Both the position numbers and the translations under genes were made by a program. The notes beneath the pieces were generated by a model that had not been told where the DNA came from, made no database searches, and worked only from the letters and a program-made list of their open reading frames with translations. Below, piece by piece: positions 34,301 to 64,000 of a DNA stretch of 64,000 nt (the stretch's first letter is position 1; every line of letters starts with the position of its first letter). This stretch comes from Cristatella mucedo (Eukaryota; Bryozoa; Phylactolaemata; Cristatellidae): assembly GCA_009760855.2 (NCBI GenBank), contig WPIO01000027.1:3528501-3592500 (forward strand), in the 5' to 3' direction.

Positions 34301-34351
34301 CGTTATCGGTGGCATCTGCATGTATTCCTGCTGGAATGTCTGAAAGGCCAT
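16174..34351 (-). CDS. DERL2: Derlin-2-like ER-associated degradation protein (six exons)
   Basis: Derlins are rhomboid pseudoproteases of the ER membrane. They help pass misfolded proteins to the p97/VCP ATPase for proteasomal disposal (family knowledge). Exons, read on the complement: 34351-34259, 27719-27657, 19434-19267, 17524-17329, 17036-16946, 16303-16174. All junctions are GT-AG and all phases agree, giving 246 residues (human DERL2 is about 239). Visible hallmarks are MPPITRAY near the N-terminus, [10 protein letters not shown], the WR motif at residues 54-55 followed by [60 protein letters not shown], the GxxxG motif at 174-178 (GIAVG), and [19 protein letters not shown]. The tail beyond AWGE differs from the usual GEGQxLG VCP-binding (SHP) motif. 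Start chosen at the ATG giving [12 protein letters not shown], which matches the family N-terminus. Introns 1 and 2 carry many transposons. Confidence 0.95.
16946..17036 (-). CDS. DERL2: DERL2 exon 5 (residues 174-204 in part)
   Basis: Completes the Gly of GxxxG and encodes [17 protein letters not shown] and LLKTPSI. Acceptor TTGTAG, donor GTAAGA; a Leu codon is split with the last exon. Confidence 0.95.
17329..17524 (-). CDS. DERL2: DERL2 exon 4 (residues 109-173)
   Basis: Starts [15 protein letters not shown] and ends GNAIVVDAM, then the first base of a split Gly codon. Acceptor CTCTGCAG, donor GTAATT. Encodes the central membrane segments. Confidence 0.96.
18240..18880 (-). mobile_element. 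LINE family 2, 3' end with (TACAT)n tail
   Basis: The complement carries the C-terminal RT region of a second LINE family, then a 3' UTR with CTACCGAATGCGTACCGAAAGCC, GAGTGCGCTATACAAAACTCC and GAGTTACAGACGGAGATACATTACATT. Lies in DERL2 intron 3. Confidence 0.8.
19267..19434 (-). CDS. DERL2: DERL2 exon 3 (residues 53-108)
   Basis: Starts [12 protein letters not shown] with the WR motif and ends FLFGGALML. Acceptor TTTTTCAG, donor GTATCC, phase 0 on both sides. Covers the loop after TM1 and the next membrane segment. Confidence 0.96.
20105..20298 (-). mobile_element. tRNA-derived SINE (SINE-A) with (ATTT)n tail
   Basis: On the complement: GGTGAGCCGTGATGGCACAC, TAGGTAAGGC, TTTTCACGACCTCGGTCCC, B-box GTGGGTTCGAATC, GGTGGGCGATTC, GGTGATAGC, CTGTCGCTATGC, then an ATTT tail. 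The pol III A- and B-box spacing is tRNA-like. Lies in DERL2 intron 2. Confidence 0.85.
21080..21122 (+). repeat. (CA)n microsatellite
   Basis: Interrupted CA repeats ending in a pure run of about ten units. Confidence 0.85.
21208..22640 (-). mobile_element. LINE family 1, RT copy truncated at the 5' end
   Basis: The complement encodes [43 protein letters not shown] and [11 protein letters not shown] in one 285-codon frame, then the C-terminal region in another. A short deletion near 21870 breaks the frame. The (ATT)n tail is at 21208-21227. It is strikingly close in sequence to the 29.3-32.8 kb copy. Lies in DERL2 intron 2. Confidence 0.93.
22690..22805 (+). repeat. LINE family 1, 3' tail fragment
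   Basis: CTTTGCAGCAAATGCAAAGTGCC, then TTAAGTTCTCTGAGGGCGCTATAAAAATG. It is opposite in orientation to the adjacent RT copy. Confidence 0.75.
22935..23275 (+). mobile_element. LINE family 1, 3' end
   Basis: Carries the GCATGCTGACCCTGTGCATG 3' UTR signature, TTTGCAGCAAATGTACAGTGCC, and a TATTATTATTATT tail. Confidence 0.75.
23280..24110 (+). mobile_element. Degenerate LINE RT fragment
   Basis: In scattered frames: [51 protein letters not shown] and [20 protein letters not shown]. Old copy with many stops and indels. Confidence 0.75.
24405..24575 (-). repeat. LINE family 1, 3' end
   Basis: Complement shows the 3' UTR end and an (ATT)n tail of more than ten units. Confidence 0.8.
24580..25735. 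other. DERL2 intron 2, nothing further recognised
   Basis: Complement frames of 111 and 87 codons occur here but show no known motif and no splice support within the Derlin gene. Confidence 0.4.
25737..25905 (-). repeat. LINE family 1, 3' end
   Basis: TAATAATAATATTAATAATA, then GCACCCTCAGAGATCTTAATC, then the CATGC-rich 3' UTR. It abuts a family 2 LINE end in the same orientation. Confidence 0.75.
25906..26415 (-). mobile_element. LINE family 2, 3' end
   Basis: One 139-codon complement frame reads [40 protein letters not shown] and [11 protein letters not shown], typical of the extreme C-terminus of CR1/L2 reverse transcriptases. The (TACAT)n tail is at 25915-25935. Confidence 0.85.
26416..26500 (-). 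repeat. Partial tRNA-derived SINE (SINE-A), 3' half
   Basis: Complement matches GGTGATAGCCGG, CTCTTCTGCCGCTATAC and GGCTGC...CAGCTAA of the 61-kb copy. The head is missing. Confidence 0.6.
26505..26762 (+). mobile_element. LINE family 1, 3' end
   Basis: Starts in the region matching GACAGCATTTAGTGGGTCCC and runs through the CATGC-rich 3' UTR and GGGCGCTTTATCAAGTGC to an (ATT)n tail. Confidence 0.85.
26763..26825 (-). repeat. Remnant of a tRNA-derived SINE head
   Basis: Complement shows TTAAGGTGCTCAC, TTCACGACCCAGGTCGTGGG and TTTGAGTC, the region between A and B boxes of SINE heads. Confidence 0.45.
27657..27719 (-). CDS. DERL2: DERL2 exon 2 (residues 32-52)
   Basis: Twenty-one codons starting [14 protein letters not shown] and ending VIQGQ. 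Acceptor TTATAG, donor GTAAGC, phase 0 on both sides. Confidence 0.93.
28530..28865 (-). repeat. LINE family 2 fragment
   Basis: Diverged match to the family 2 3' region (GTACCTCCCTCAGTAACTCC, CCCACTCAAAATCTAAG, AGGAGAACAGATGGCGTTGC, ATAAGAATTGTGGAAGTGAG). Contains a local direct duplication TTAGCAGCAGGAGAACAGA. Confidence 0.65.
28872..29045 (-). repeat. LINE family 1, 3' end
   Basis: (AAT)n tail at 28873-28891, then GCGCCCTCAGAGAACTCAATC and the CATGC-rich 3' UTR. Confidence 0.8.
29499..31304 (-). CDS. LINE reverse transcriptase frame (601 codons to first Met)
   Basis: Target-primed reverse transcription enzyme of the element. The frame is open back to the TGA at 31437-31439. The catalytic FYADD box is at about 30354-30370. 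The C-terminal half contains [40 protein letters not shown] and [17 protein letters not shown]. No internal stop or frameshift, which implies a young insertion. Confidence 0.93.
   Translation of the reverse strand: MHNPKMLMSTINHLLNRSQVSSLPDDPCDDLADRFSRFFVQKIDKIRESIPAMTTFPLECCSSVPGCASMSAFKQVTSDVVLKLVSQSKKTTSPLDPIPTVLLLRCIDLLLPCITNIINMSLASGQVPAPFKKAVVRPLLKKATLDQENLSNYRPVSLLPFLSKTLERVVADQLNSYIETSHLASKFQSGFRANHSTESALLRVYNDLLRNADMDRVSLLVLLDLSAAFDTIDRKVLLERLSSRLGITGTALHWFRSYLSGRLQSIDVNGQRSSEVPLKYGVPQGSVLGPVLFTVYTLPLADVIAKHNLGFHFYADDTQLYLCFDPSQPSSTSNSLNSLAACIDDIRTWMAANFLKLNDDKTNLLVMGKPSVIQKLERLTFKIGSASISPVASARNLGVIFQSDLSLDDHISSTVKSAYFQLHNIAKIRACLDKDTTSKLVHAFVTSRLDFCNSLLTGLPACGAIRRLQLVQNSAARLVCRERRSCHITPLLADLHWLTVKQRIDFKVLSLTFRSLHSLAPAYLSDILPHQAKHRTTCFSETNSLEIPRTNLKSFGDRAFSSYAPTAWNSLPTCIRTSPDLTTFKRNLKTYLFRTAFSGSL
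31437..32360 (-). CDS. LINE APE-like endonuclease frame
   Basis: Nicks target DNA for insertion (family knowledge). The ordered catalytic residues N (WNPRS), E (LTETW), Y (VYRPP), D/N (GDFNVHF) and H (SDH) are all present. The frame ends LARSTK at TGA. It lacks an ATG before the essential WNPRS motif; a GTG at 32360 overlaps the stop of the preceding frame by one base. Confidence 0.9.
   Translation of the reverse strand: MVIRPVVTQSARLNACLWNPRSMCNKPLVINDLISKNGIDLLALTETWLKSINCPTIKDATPSGFTFFHTPRSIKTGGGVAMIVRSKFNFKPFAVPSKQSFESIVLVSPENKLPIVAVVYRPPGTKSSFISDFSDLISILCARNRSFLVMGDFNVHFDNLSDAFSTEFCTLTDSLSLVTHVHGPTHIKGHTLDQIFSYNCTLSSPESCLSDHMQISFNLQCVPTFSSKITCESRNLKTLDIDAVRASISASPLLLSPPSDLSSLVDCYNTTLADTLDEFAPLTKRTVRPRPDGLWFTTDIKLARSTK
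32360..32668 (-). CDS. LINE upstream frame (RRGGRNR basic segment)
   Basis: A complement frame of 102 codons with [19 protein letters not shown] and a basic [16 protein letters not shown] segment. CR1-type elements commonly carry such a segment just before the endonuclease. It ends SLYISKT with TAG overlapping the endonuclease frame, so it is probably the broken N-terminal part of the same protein. Confidence 0.6.
   Translation of the reverse strand: MIIFILFTKAARKVCYLDVSGGTLVSYGRQQLLSLRHRISNAFLDINVVAKIHELCINKRKAPRSRRGGRNRQLRRCSFGIPSIVSNRLARSPHASLYISKT
32757..32772 (+). repeat. Homopolymer run of 16 G
   Basis: Directly read. Near the 5' end of the LINE; possibly an assembly-length uncertainty. 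Confidence 0.95.
32810..34250. other. DERL2 intron 1, proximal part; nothing recognised
   Basis: Short frames on both strands without motifs. A GTGCAGTGCAGTGCAGTGC micro-repeat lies near 32890. Confidence 0.4.
34259..34351 (-). CDS. DERL2: DERL2 exon 1 (residues 1-31)
   Basis: Begins [20 protein letters not shown] and ends LTALAV at donor GTAAGT (34258-34253), phase 0. The upstream TSS cannot be placed; the flank on the complement is mildly GC-rich without a TATA box. Confidence 0.93.
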
Positions 34352-34644
34352 GGCTCGAGGTAGCTTCCGTAACAACCCGCAAGCCTATGCTACGTAGCCT
34401 ACGCATGGGCAATAACGTATCCGCGGGAGGGTGGGAAGGTGTAGTGACGGGGTATTTGTGACAGATATAACGGCTTGCATACTTTTATGCAGATATACCA
34501 GGGCCTAAAAATATGAATAAAATATTATAGTAATTGTTAGTGGCATAAGTGGTTATGTTCTCAAATCTTCGCACTAATAATGCCTATTGCTGAGCACACC
34601 GCGAAATTAATCGTTGTCCTCATAGATATACTTCATTAAGGGAC

Positions 34645-34838
34645 GATAAATAAATAAATAAATCCTAGCTGATTAAACAGCCTCTTTTTGTAGAGCGACA
34701 GCAGAGCGTTTACGGCTATCACCACCGCTTGCAGTGGCGATATGGGATCGCCCATCGCAGGATTCGAACCCACGACCTCGGCCCAGAGGTCGTGAAAGCA
34801 ACCACCTTACCTAGTGTGCCATCACGGCTCACCCGATT
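34645..34838 (-). mobile_element. tRNA-derived SINE (SINE-A) with (ATTT)n tail
   Basis: Complement shows GGTGAGCCGTGATGGCACAC, TAGGTAAGGTGG, B-box GTGGGTTCGAATC, GGGCGATCCC, GGTGATAGCCGT, GAGGCTGTTTAATCAGCTAG, then an ATTT tail at 34648-34662. One of the best preserved copies, just upstream of DERL2 exon 1. Confidence 0.88.
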
Positions 34839-34989
34839 CAGCCGATAAAGTTACAAGTAGACGTACAAGCTCCCGGGTAACTTCCAGTAACCATCGATAC
34901 GTAGAAAAACCTATGCTTAGTCGTTGCCTAGCAGTTCTATGAGCTTAGAAGAGGGATTTAAGCACGAATGAGTTTAGTGAATGCGTTCG

Positions 34990-35388
34990 TTCCCACAAAG
35001 AGGCTCATAAAAAATGCAGCAGCTAATTTATTGTCCATACAGGACCTGAGGGCACGAGCAGGCTAAAGCTAGTGCAGCATTTTAGCTAGGTTAGGAGGAG
35101 CCAAGCCATGGCGGGCCTTGTGGGTCAGCGTAAGAACTTTGCTCTGTATCCATTGATCAACCGGCAGCCATCCTAGCTCTTTTAGCAAAAGAGACACGTG
35201 GTCAAACCTCTGGAACTTTAAAACTAGCCTTGCAGCCATATTCATAGCTACTTGCATTGGCCTAGTTTCTTTTTTTGGTAGCCCAGCCAAAGGGAATTAC
35301 AATAATCAAGCCGAGACAGAACGAAGGAGCTAATTAATTTTTGATAAACCACTGTGGAAGACAGCTCCCAATCTATAGGGAAAGGATA
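34990..35388 (-). mobile_element. LINE family 2 fragment, C-terminal RT region
   Basis: Complement frame reads MNMAARLVLKFQRFDHVSLL, KELGWLPVDQWIQSKVLTLT and HKARHGLAPPNLAKML. It provided the target for the hAT insertion at 35397. Confidence 0.8.
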
Positions 35389-38150
35389 GGATATAGCAGG
35401 GGTGTCCAACACGTGGCCCGCGGGCCAAACCCGGCCCGCCGAGGTCTTCTATGCGGCCCACAACGTTATCCCAAAAATATTTGTCACTCCATGTTTTTCG
35501 TTAATTTTTAATCATTACAAACGGCGATACAAGGAGCTGTGATGTACTTCATGCGCGCGTGAAGCGTGAAGGTGTCTGAATGGCTATTTTCGCGTGAAGG
35601 TAAAAGAATCGATTTATTTTGCTAGCCTTCATGTGAACATTTTGGCGTGAAGGGGTAATATATTTGTGCTACAGCGGCGCCATTACGATCACATTTATAT
35701 CGCTTCCGCAAGCGGGATTAACAGTTTCACACTGTGGATAGAAAAAAAGAGCCGTTTCTCAGCTGCTGCTGCACGAACTAGAATCAGTCAGGTAGGTTTT
35801 TCAAAAAACGCGTATTGCTCAACTTACTTACTAATACTAAGATATTGCTGTGATAAAATATAAATTAATCAATTCGTAACTGATCTGTTTTTTATTTCCC
35901 AGAAAAATGGCGGCAAATGTGAATACTAGCAAAAAACAAAAAATTGATGCAGAAAGAAGACTTTTCAAAGCATCTTGGACTGTAGACTATTTTGTAGTGG
36001 AACGCTTCGGTAGGATAATATGCCTAATATGCCAAGAAACATATGCCGTTGCAAAGGAGTACAATGTTAAGCGACATTTTTCAACAAAGCATGGCGACAG
36101 GTACAACAGCCTGACTGATCAACTTCGAATTGATCGCGTGAACTCGCTGAAACAGAGCGTCATCGGACAGCAGTCATTGTTTCCAGCAGTCAGCAACAAG
36201 TCTGAGGCTTCAACCAAAGTTAGTTTTTTAATAGCTGAAGCTATAGCTAAGCGGGGAAAGCATTTTCCGATGGTGAATTTGTTAAGGAATGCCTCAGGCT
36301 GTTTACTGGTGTGGTCTGTCCAGAAAAGAAGTCAGAAGTAGAGAAATTCAGTATTTCTCATCAAACGGTTGCGAGAAGAGTTGACGAGCTCGCATTCAAC
36401 ATAGAAGAAAGTCTCACTAAAAGACTTGCTGAATGCGAATTTTATTCTCTTGCGCTCGACGAAAGCACGGACAATAGCGATACGGCTCAACTGTCGGTGT
36501 TTGTACGCGGAGTAACAGGAAAGTTTGCCATTATCGAAGAACTGTTGGGTGTGTTTATGTTAAATATGTTAAACATGTTAAATATGTTAAATGAAAGGCA
36601 CTACAACGGGGAGCGATATTTTGGATCAGGTCAAGAGGGTCCTCACAAAGTTTAATCTCCCTGAAACTAAATTGATTGGTTTAACCACAGACGGAGCCCC
36701 TTCAATGACAGGTAGACACAATGGATTTGTATCTTTAATGGTAAAATTAGTATCTCACAAAATTGTCAGTCATCACTGCATCATCCACCAAGAACAGCTA
36801 TGTGCAAAGGTCTTGAGCATGCAACATGTAATGGACAATGTAGTTTCAACAGTCAATGTGATAAGGTCTCGTGCGCTAAACCACAGACAATTTCAGGCTT
36901 TCCTTAAAGAGTTGGAATCAGATCATTGTGATGTTATTTATTTCTGCCAAGTCCGTTGGCTAAGTAGGGCAAACACGTTAGCCAGGTTTTGCTCACTTCG
37001 GGACGAAATAAAAACATTTATGACAGAAAAGGGAAAAGATGTTGGCTTCCTCGATGACCAGCAGTAGTTGAATGACTTGGCTTTTTTGGTGGACATGACC
37101 AAACATTTTGCAGATCTAATGTCAAATTCCAAGGTAAGGATCAACTGGTCCATAAAATGTATGAGTGTGTTGTCGCGTTTGTGCAAAAGCTGAAACTTTT
37201 CCGGAAACACTTAGATCCGAAGAAACTGTTACATTTCACAACACTAGCAACATTATCGCCTGAAACGCTGGCTCATATGAAGTACTCCTGTTACTCTTAG
37301 TACTCTTGTTAGCAAACTTGTTGATGAATTCGAAGAGAGGTTTCAAGATTTCCAACAACATGCGGATGACATGAACATGATTAGTAATCCATTTAATATC
37401 GATCCCTCCGATGCACCTGATGAATTTCAACTCGAACTAATCGACATTCATAGTGACAGCAATTTAAAAAGTGCTTATGATCAGCATGACCTTGTTACTT
37501 TTTACAAGCAGTATGTTTCATTAGAGTCTTTTCCTAACCTAGCCAAACATGCTCGCAGGTATGTTGCACTTTTTGGCAGCACATTTGCTGTGAAAAGCTT
37601 TTTCCAGACTGAAAAATGTGAAAACAAAGACTCGATCCGTTCTCACAGATGAACATTTATCAGGAATCCTTAGAATTGCAACATCCACTGTTGCAGCAGA
37701 TGTCGACTTTTTATGCAAACAGAAACAATGCCAAATATCTCATTGATGCCTACAGTGCAGAAGACATTGAATACCTGTGGCATTTAATTAATCCGAAGAC
37801 ATTAATATTATGTAAGTCCTTGTCATGTAATTTTGTAAGTTTTATAAGTTTCTGTCTTCATGCTATTAAAATTAAAATCCAAAAGTAAAAGATTGGCCAT
37901 AATATCTATCGAATTATTTTCCAGGGCACATGATTAAATTTTTATTATTTATTATTATTAGTTATAATTGTGCTAAAAATACTATTGCATTGCGGTTTAT
38001 TTATTAAGTATAACAGTAATAGTCATACTAAATTACGATCTTATTTTCTGATGCGGTCAACTACGCCAATTTACATGTGGCCCCCGGACCTTTTAAATTT
38101 TTTTTAATGTGGCCCCCAACGCAAAAAGGTTGGACACCCCTGGGATATAG
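35389..38150 (+). mobile_element. hAT DNA transposon, complete ends, 8-bp TSD (element 35397-38142)
   Basis: Starts CAGGGGTGTCCAAC and ends GTTGGACACCCCTG: 14-bp perfect terminal inverted repeats. Flanked by an exact 8-bp duplication GGATATAG (35389-35396 and 38143-38150), as expected of hAT. GC-rich GGCCCGCGGGCC and GTGGCCCCC blocks sit just inside the ends. It encodes a decayed BED-finger/hAT transposase of the GTF2IRD2-like or ZBED-like type. At 2,746 bp it is a full-length but inactive copy. Confidence 0.96.
35907..37745 (+). pseudogene. hAT transposase, GTF2IRD2-like, broken by frameshifts and a stop
   Basis: In order: a BED zinc finger (CLICQETYAV...KRHFSTKH), the RNase H-like core with FYSLALDESTDNSDTAQL, LIGLTTDGAPSMTG, HCIIHQEQLCAKVL and ALNHRQFQAFL, VRWLSRANTLARF, and the C-terminal hAT dimerisation region (FPNLAKHARRYVALFGSTF, then LTDEHLSGILRIATS). 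Breaks seen: a one-base loss near 36269; a slipped ATGTTAAAY repeat (four units, 36557-36592) with loss of frame; TAG at 37065-37067; further frame changes near 37128 and 37630-37650. The family normally encodes about 600 residues in one exon. Confidence 0.92.
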
Positions 38151-38199
38151 AATAAAGGGATAGAATAGGGATCGGACGTCATGGCAAGCTGTAGAAGCT

Positions 38200-39060
38200 A
38201 TTCTGAATGAAGCTTTTAAAATTTCGGCAGCTGTCGAAAACAACACTTACATTTCGAGCACGTGGTGACGGTCGCACAACAGCATCGCCTATTAGAAGAG
38301 CATCCAGCCACACGCTTAGGGTGTCCTATGAGCACGAGTTCGGTTTTATCGTCATTTGGTTCCAAGAAATTTTCCGACATCCAGGATCGAATGTTGGAAA
38401 GGCAAGCATTCAGTTTCTCAGTTGCTGCAGCAGATTCCGACGGTTTGAATGACAAATGCAACAGAGTGTCGTCAGCATAAAAGTGATATCCTATTCCATG
38501 GGATTTTATTACTTTTCTCACAGATTGAGTATAAATGGAGAACAGCAAGGGACCGAGGACGGACCCTTGAGGGACTCCACAGGTGACCCGTCTCGTGTGT
38601 GAGACCTTATCCCCACACGACACGGATTGAACACGATCGGACAAGTACGATTTAAACTACGCCAGTACCTCGTCGGCCAGATCGATCGTTGTTCTCAATC
38701 GTTCAAGTAGGACATCATGATCAATGGTGTTGAAGGCAGCTAATAGATCTACCAGTGCTAGGGCAGTGACATTCCCATCATCGTTGCCACATAGAATGTC
38801 ATTGTTAACACGGAAGAGAGCAGTTTTAGTGGAGTGCAGCCTCTTGAACTCCGATCGAAGTGTTTCAGACATTTCATTCTTTTCAATATATGCAACAACT
38901 GCTTAGCGATAATTTTTTCAAGAATCGTTGAAAAAAGGAAGAAGGGAAACTGGGCGATAGTTTCCCAGGACCTTTGTACCTAATCCAGGCTTTTTAAGTA
39001 TCGGTCTAACGATTGCTGATTTGAAGGACTTGGGGACGACCCTTTTCCCAAAGAAGCATT
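38200..39060 (-). mobile_element. LINE fragment, divergent family
   Basis: Complement reads [18 protein letters not shown]-like sequence in pieces, [54 protein letters not shown] and FLEPNDDKTELVLIGHPKR. It is a CR1/L2-like RT distinct from families 1 and 2, and frameshifted. Confidence 0.85.
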
Positions 39061-39194
39061 AGAACAAGCCAACAGCAGGCGATTGACAGCTACGACGAGC
39101 GAGGTTTAAACAAGACCAAAGCAAAGCGAAACATCGTCCTGTGCCTGTTGCTTGCGGATGTTACCACCAGACATTTGGTAATGCTTTCTCTATG

Positions 39195-39240
39195 GCAACT
39201 GTAAAGTGCCTAGACAGAGATTCAGTTCTCTGAGCTATAG
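39195..39240 (+). repeat. LINE 3' tail remnant
   Basis: AACTGTAAAGTGCCTAGACAG, then AGATTCAGTTCTCTGAGC. Confidence 0.55.
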
Positions 39241-39639
39241 TTTGGTTCGCACATCAGAGAGCCAGCCGATGAACAACGCCAACAGTTTATTTCACAAGGC
39301 ACGGAGCCGAAAGACGCACGGCTCCCTTCGCCCCCTTCTTCCACTCGACTCTCCTCTCCTCGACTCCGGCTGTGCCTTGGCGGACCCCAATGGTGAATCC
39401 ACCATCTGTTCACCAGCGGGTTATCGACCTGTGTTAACGCTTTATTAGAAGCGAACCACAGCTGTGCACAGGCCCCTCTCGATAATGCTCCCAACAGCTG
39501 TTTAGGAAATGAGCGGTACCAGCCCGCATGCAATCGAACTACATGAGCGTGCTATGCAAATGTATTACTATCATTTTTATTAAAAGCAGCCTAATGTCCA
39601 CGCTACAGTGTATTGTCCGCGTTCTCGTACGTAATATTT

Positions 39640-40186
39640 CCGGCGACGTGGCACGCGTGAATTCACCAGCGACGCGCTCTGTGCACACGCTCTTGCCACC
39701 GTCCTTGACGGACCCCCGTTGAGCTACTGCGGGCCTCTGCGCTGGAATGCTGCCGCCGGCGCGAGCCCAGCCGCCGCGCCCACCCCGCCCGGCCGCTCTC
39801 AGCGTTCGGCAGCGGGCTCGTTGAGCTAACTGGTTCTGCTGCCGCACAGCTGGTCGGTCTTCACGGTCCAATTCAGCGAGATTAAAGAAATATACTTTTA
39901 TAAAAGGTCATGAAGTGGGAGCAAACTGCACGCAGCGCTCCGCATTTCCGCCTAGGTTAGCCCGGTCCATCGCACCGTCACATTACGGTAAGAAGTAGCC
40001 GAATTGGGCACAAAAGACAGTGAGGGCATTTTGTTAAATTAACTAACATTTAATATGCATTTTCTTCTGATATTCGGCCGGGAACTACAGCAGCTACGAT
40101 ACGGTCGCGGTTTGGTGGCCGCCCCGGAACTCGTTTACCGGAAGCGCTCTCAGGAACCGCTCATTTCGAGGTGCATTTATTTTGGC
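39640..40186 (+). promoter_or_regulatory. CpG-rich probable SUDS3 promoter / 5' UTR
   Basis: Compared with its AT-rich surroundings, this stretch is rich in CG dinucleotides and holds a GC-box-like ACCCCGCCC at 39782-39790. It ends at the strong-context start codon of SUDS3. No TATA box or exact TSS can be placed. Confidence 0.45.
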
Positions 40187-62728
<22,542 letters not shown>

Positions 62729-62813
62729 CACCAATTGCCACCGGCGTTGATGCATGCTCGTAGCTTTAAGTGATTCATAGAGTTTAGCTCTCACCCAGTG
62801 GCACTCCCTGGAT

Positions 62814-62819
62814 AATAAA
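62814..62819 (+). terminator. SUDS3 poly(A) signal AATAAA (proximal)
   Basis: Canonical hexamer 86 bp after the SUDS3 stop codon. Confidence 0.6.
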
Positions 62820-62998
62820 TATATTTCTGTGCTACTCTTATATAGCACAGAACAATGTGAAGAAGAAATGTGTGCACTGTGTGCACTGCTGCTATCACAA
62901 AGCTCGCAATCTTTACTTCGGTGCAGCATTTTGTACCGCGTAGACAGATCATTTAGTAAAATAAGTGCTTGTGTGAGCGTGATGAGCTGATGTATTTA

Positions 62999-63004
62999 AA
63001 TAAA
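62999..63004 (+). terminator. SUDS3 poly(A) signal AATAAA (distal)
   Basis: A second hexamer about 270 bp after the stop, which would give a longer 3' UTR. Confidence 0.5.
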
Positions 63005-63210
63005 CCGTTTACTTATGTAAATAATCAGTGGATGCGGTTCATGCTGCATGTTCGGAAATGCTCGCCTCGGTTCTCTGCAGGATTGAATGATGTGTGAACT
63101 AACGATTCTGCGTTAATGGCATGTCGTTAGACTTATCCTTTCAGACCGGAGAAGTTGGTGGTTGCAGAGGAAAGGACAGCGCAACTGATCCTATTTCTCT
63201 TTTTCCCAGT

Positions 63211-63458
63211 TTAATGCAGAATTGTGTGACGATTTTACAAATATTCTTTTGCTTATCGAGGAGCAAGGATCAGCCTCTCACCTGCTAGATCATGATGGCT
63301 ACTCGTCAGCTGACCCAATGGTTCTTAAGACAAATAGCCAGCAGCCGATGAAATCGAATAGCACGTGGTCGTTTATGAGAGCCAAGTTAGTTTCTGCTGT
63401 GGGCAAATTGCCCATAGCACGATGTTCAACATGGTCGCAGGCACGTGTTTGCATTTAA
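63211..63458 (+). CDS. Unrecognised open frame at the right edge
   Basis: A frame beginning just after TTTTCCCAG (63202-63210) reads FNAELCDDFTNILLLIEEQG, SASHLLDHDGYSSADPM and MRAKLVSAV, ending at TAA. The composition is protein-like and the upstream bases form a good acceptor, but no donor or partner exon is visible and I know no homologue. It could equally be transposon debris. Confidence 0.25.
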
Positions 63459-64000
63459 GGCCCATCTCCGAAAAATGGGTCAAAACTTCGATTTTTTGGA
63501 AGTTCTACTTTCAAAAGACATACAAGTTATAAATACAAACCGAAACTACACCGTATTAGCCGATGGAATACCCCATGCGAGAGGTTATCAGAAACGGAAC
63601 ACGGTGTCGAACTTGAGGCTAATTTGGCACGATCAAGCTTGCATGCGACCTGCTCTTCGAGCTTCTTTTGACGTTCTGTTATTTGACGTTCTTCACCGAT
63701 CTGCTATTGCGTGTGCATTTGTTTAGCAAAAGAGAATTTAATCACATTAACACAATACAGGCACGGTCTTTGTTGCGAAAGCCGAGGCTAGTTTCTTGGT
63801 CTGGATGAAGCAGCAACTTAATTTTGATGTCAGCTGACTGGAGTGCCACCAGGCTTAAGTCCGAAATGCATGGAGATAGTGGCTCAGCAGAATTGCAGTA
63901 TTTCAGCAAGTTATTTCCTATTATGTATGAACATTCGCTGTATAGAAAAATTTAAGTCCAGCAATGTAAGTGCTTCTTTTACTGCAGAGCAGTCAACTTG

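Noticed and set aside
40055-40186. Upstream in-frame ATG at 40055 as the SUDS3 start
   Set aside because: The frame is open, but the ATG at 40187 has the better context and gives a length close to the family; the longer start cannot be excluded.

Overview
This window is animal nuclear DNA. The genes are split by GT-AG introns of 0.1-8 kb, and the space between exons is packed with non-LTR retrotransposons, tRNA-derived SINEs, hAT DNA transposons and microsatellites. Nothing bacterial or viral is visible. The repeat mix (CR1/L2-type LINEs with an (ATT)n tail, tRNA SINEs, a SPIN-like hAT MITE) and the two recognisable proteins, which are close in length and sequence to vertebrate Derlin-2 and SUDS3, point to a repeat-rich bilaterian. 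I cannot fix the phylum from sequence alone.

Layout. (1) 0-8 kb: GC-rich islands in ordinary sequence. A probable two-exon 3' part of an unrecognised gene lies on the + strand (exons about 4298-5165 and 6464-6704). (2) 8-16 kb: no recognised gene. It holds a SPIN-like MITE, a degenerate CCCTAAA-type tract, LINE fragments, a 41-nt near-perfect palindrome followed by a 32-bp minisatellite, and a ~135-bp tandem duplication. (3) 16.17-34.35 kb: a complete six-exon Derlin-2 gene on the - strand. Its introns hold many LINE 3' ends and, in intron 1, a near-full-length LINE (29.27-~32.8 kb) whose endonuclease and reverse transcriptase frames are parted by one TGA. (4) 35.40-38.14 kb: a complete but decayed hAT transposon with a perfect 8-bp target-site duplication. 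(5) 40.19-62.73 kb: a complete nine-exon SUDS3 (Sds3) gene on the + strand, starting in a CpG-rich stretch and including one GC-AG intron. Its introns hold LINE and SINE debris and a ~0.95-kb inverted repeat. (6) 62.73-64 kb: poly(A) signals, then unexplained sequence.

The two clear genes are transcribed divergently and have unrelated jobs: Derlin-2 in ER-associated degradation in the ER membrane, SUDS3 in the nuclear Sin3-HDAC corepressor. Both gene models were built by joining exons whose splice sites, reading phase and protein homology agree. Family names rest on remembered protein similarity, not on a search.

I see no convincing new multi-gene system. The most interesting items are the SPIN-like element (a family known for horizontal transfer), the unknown gene at 4.3-6.7 kb, the palindrome plus minisatellite, the large inverted repeat, and the LINE and SINE that share a 3' end.
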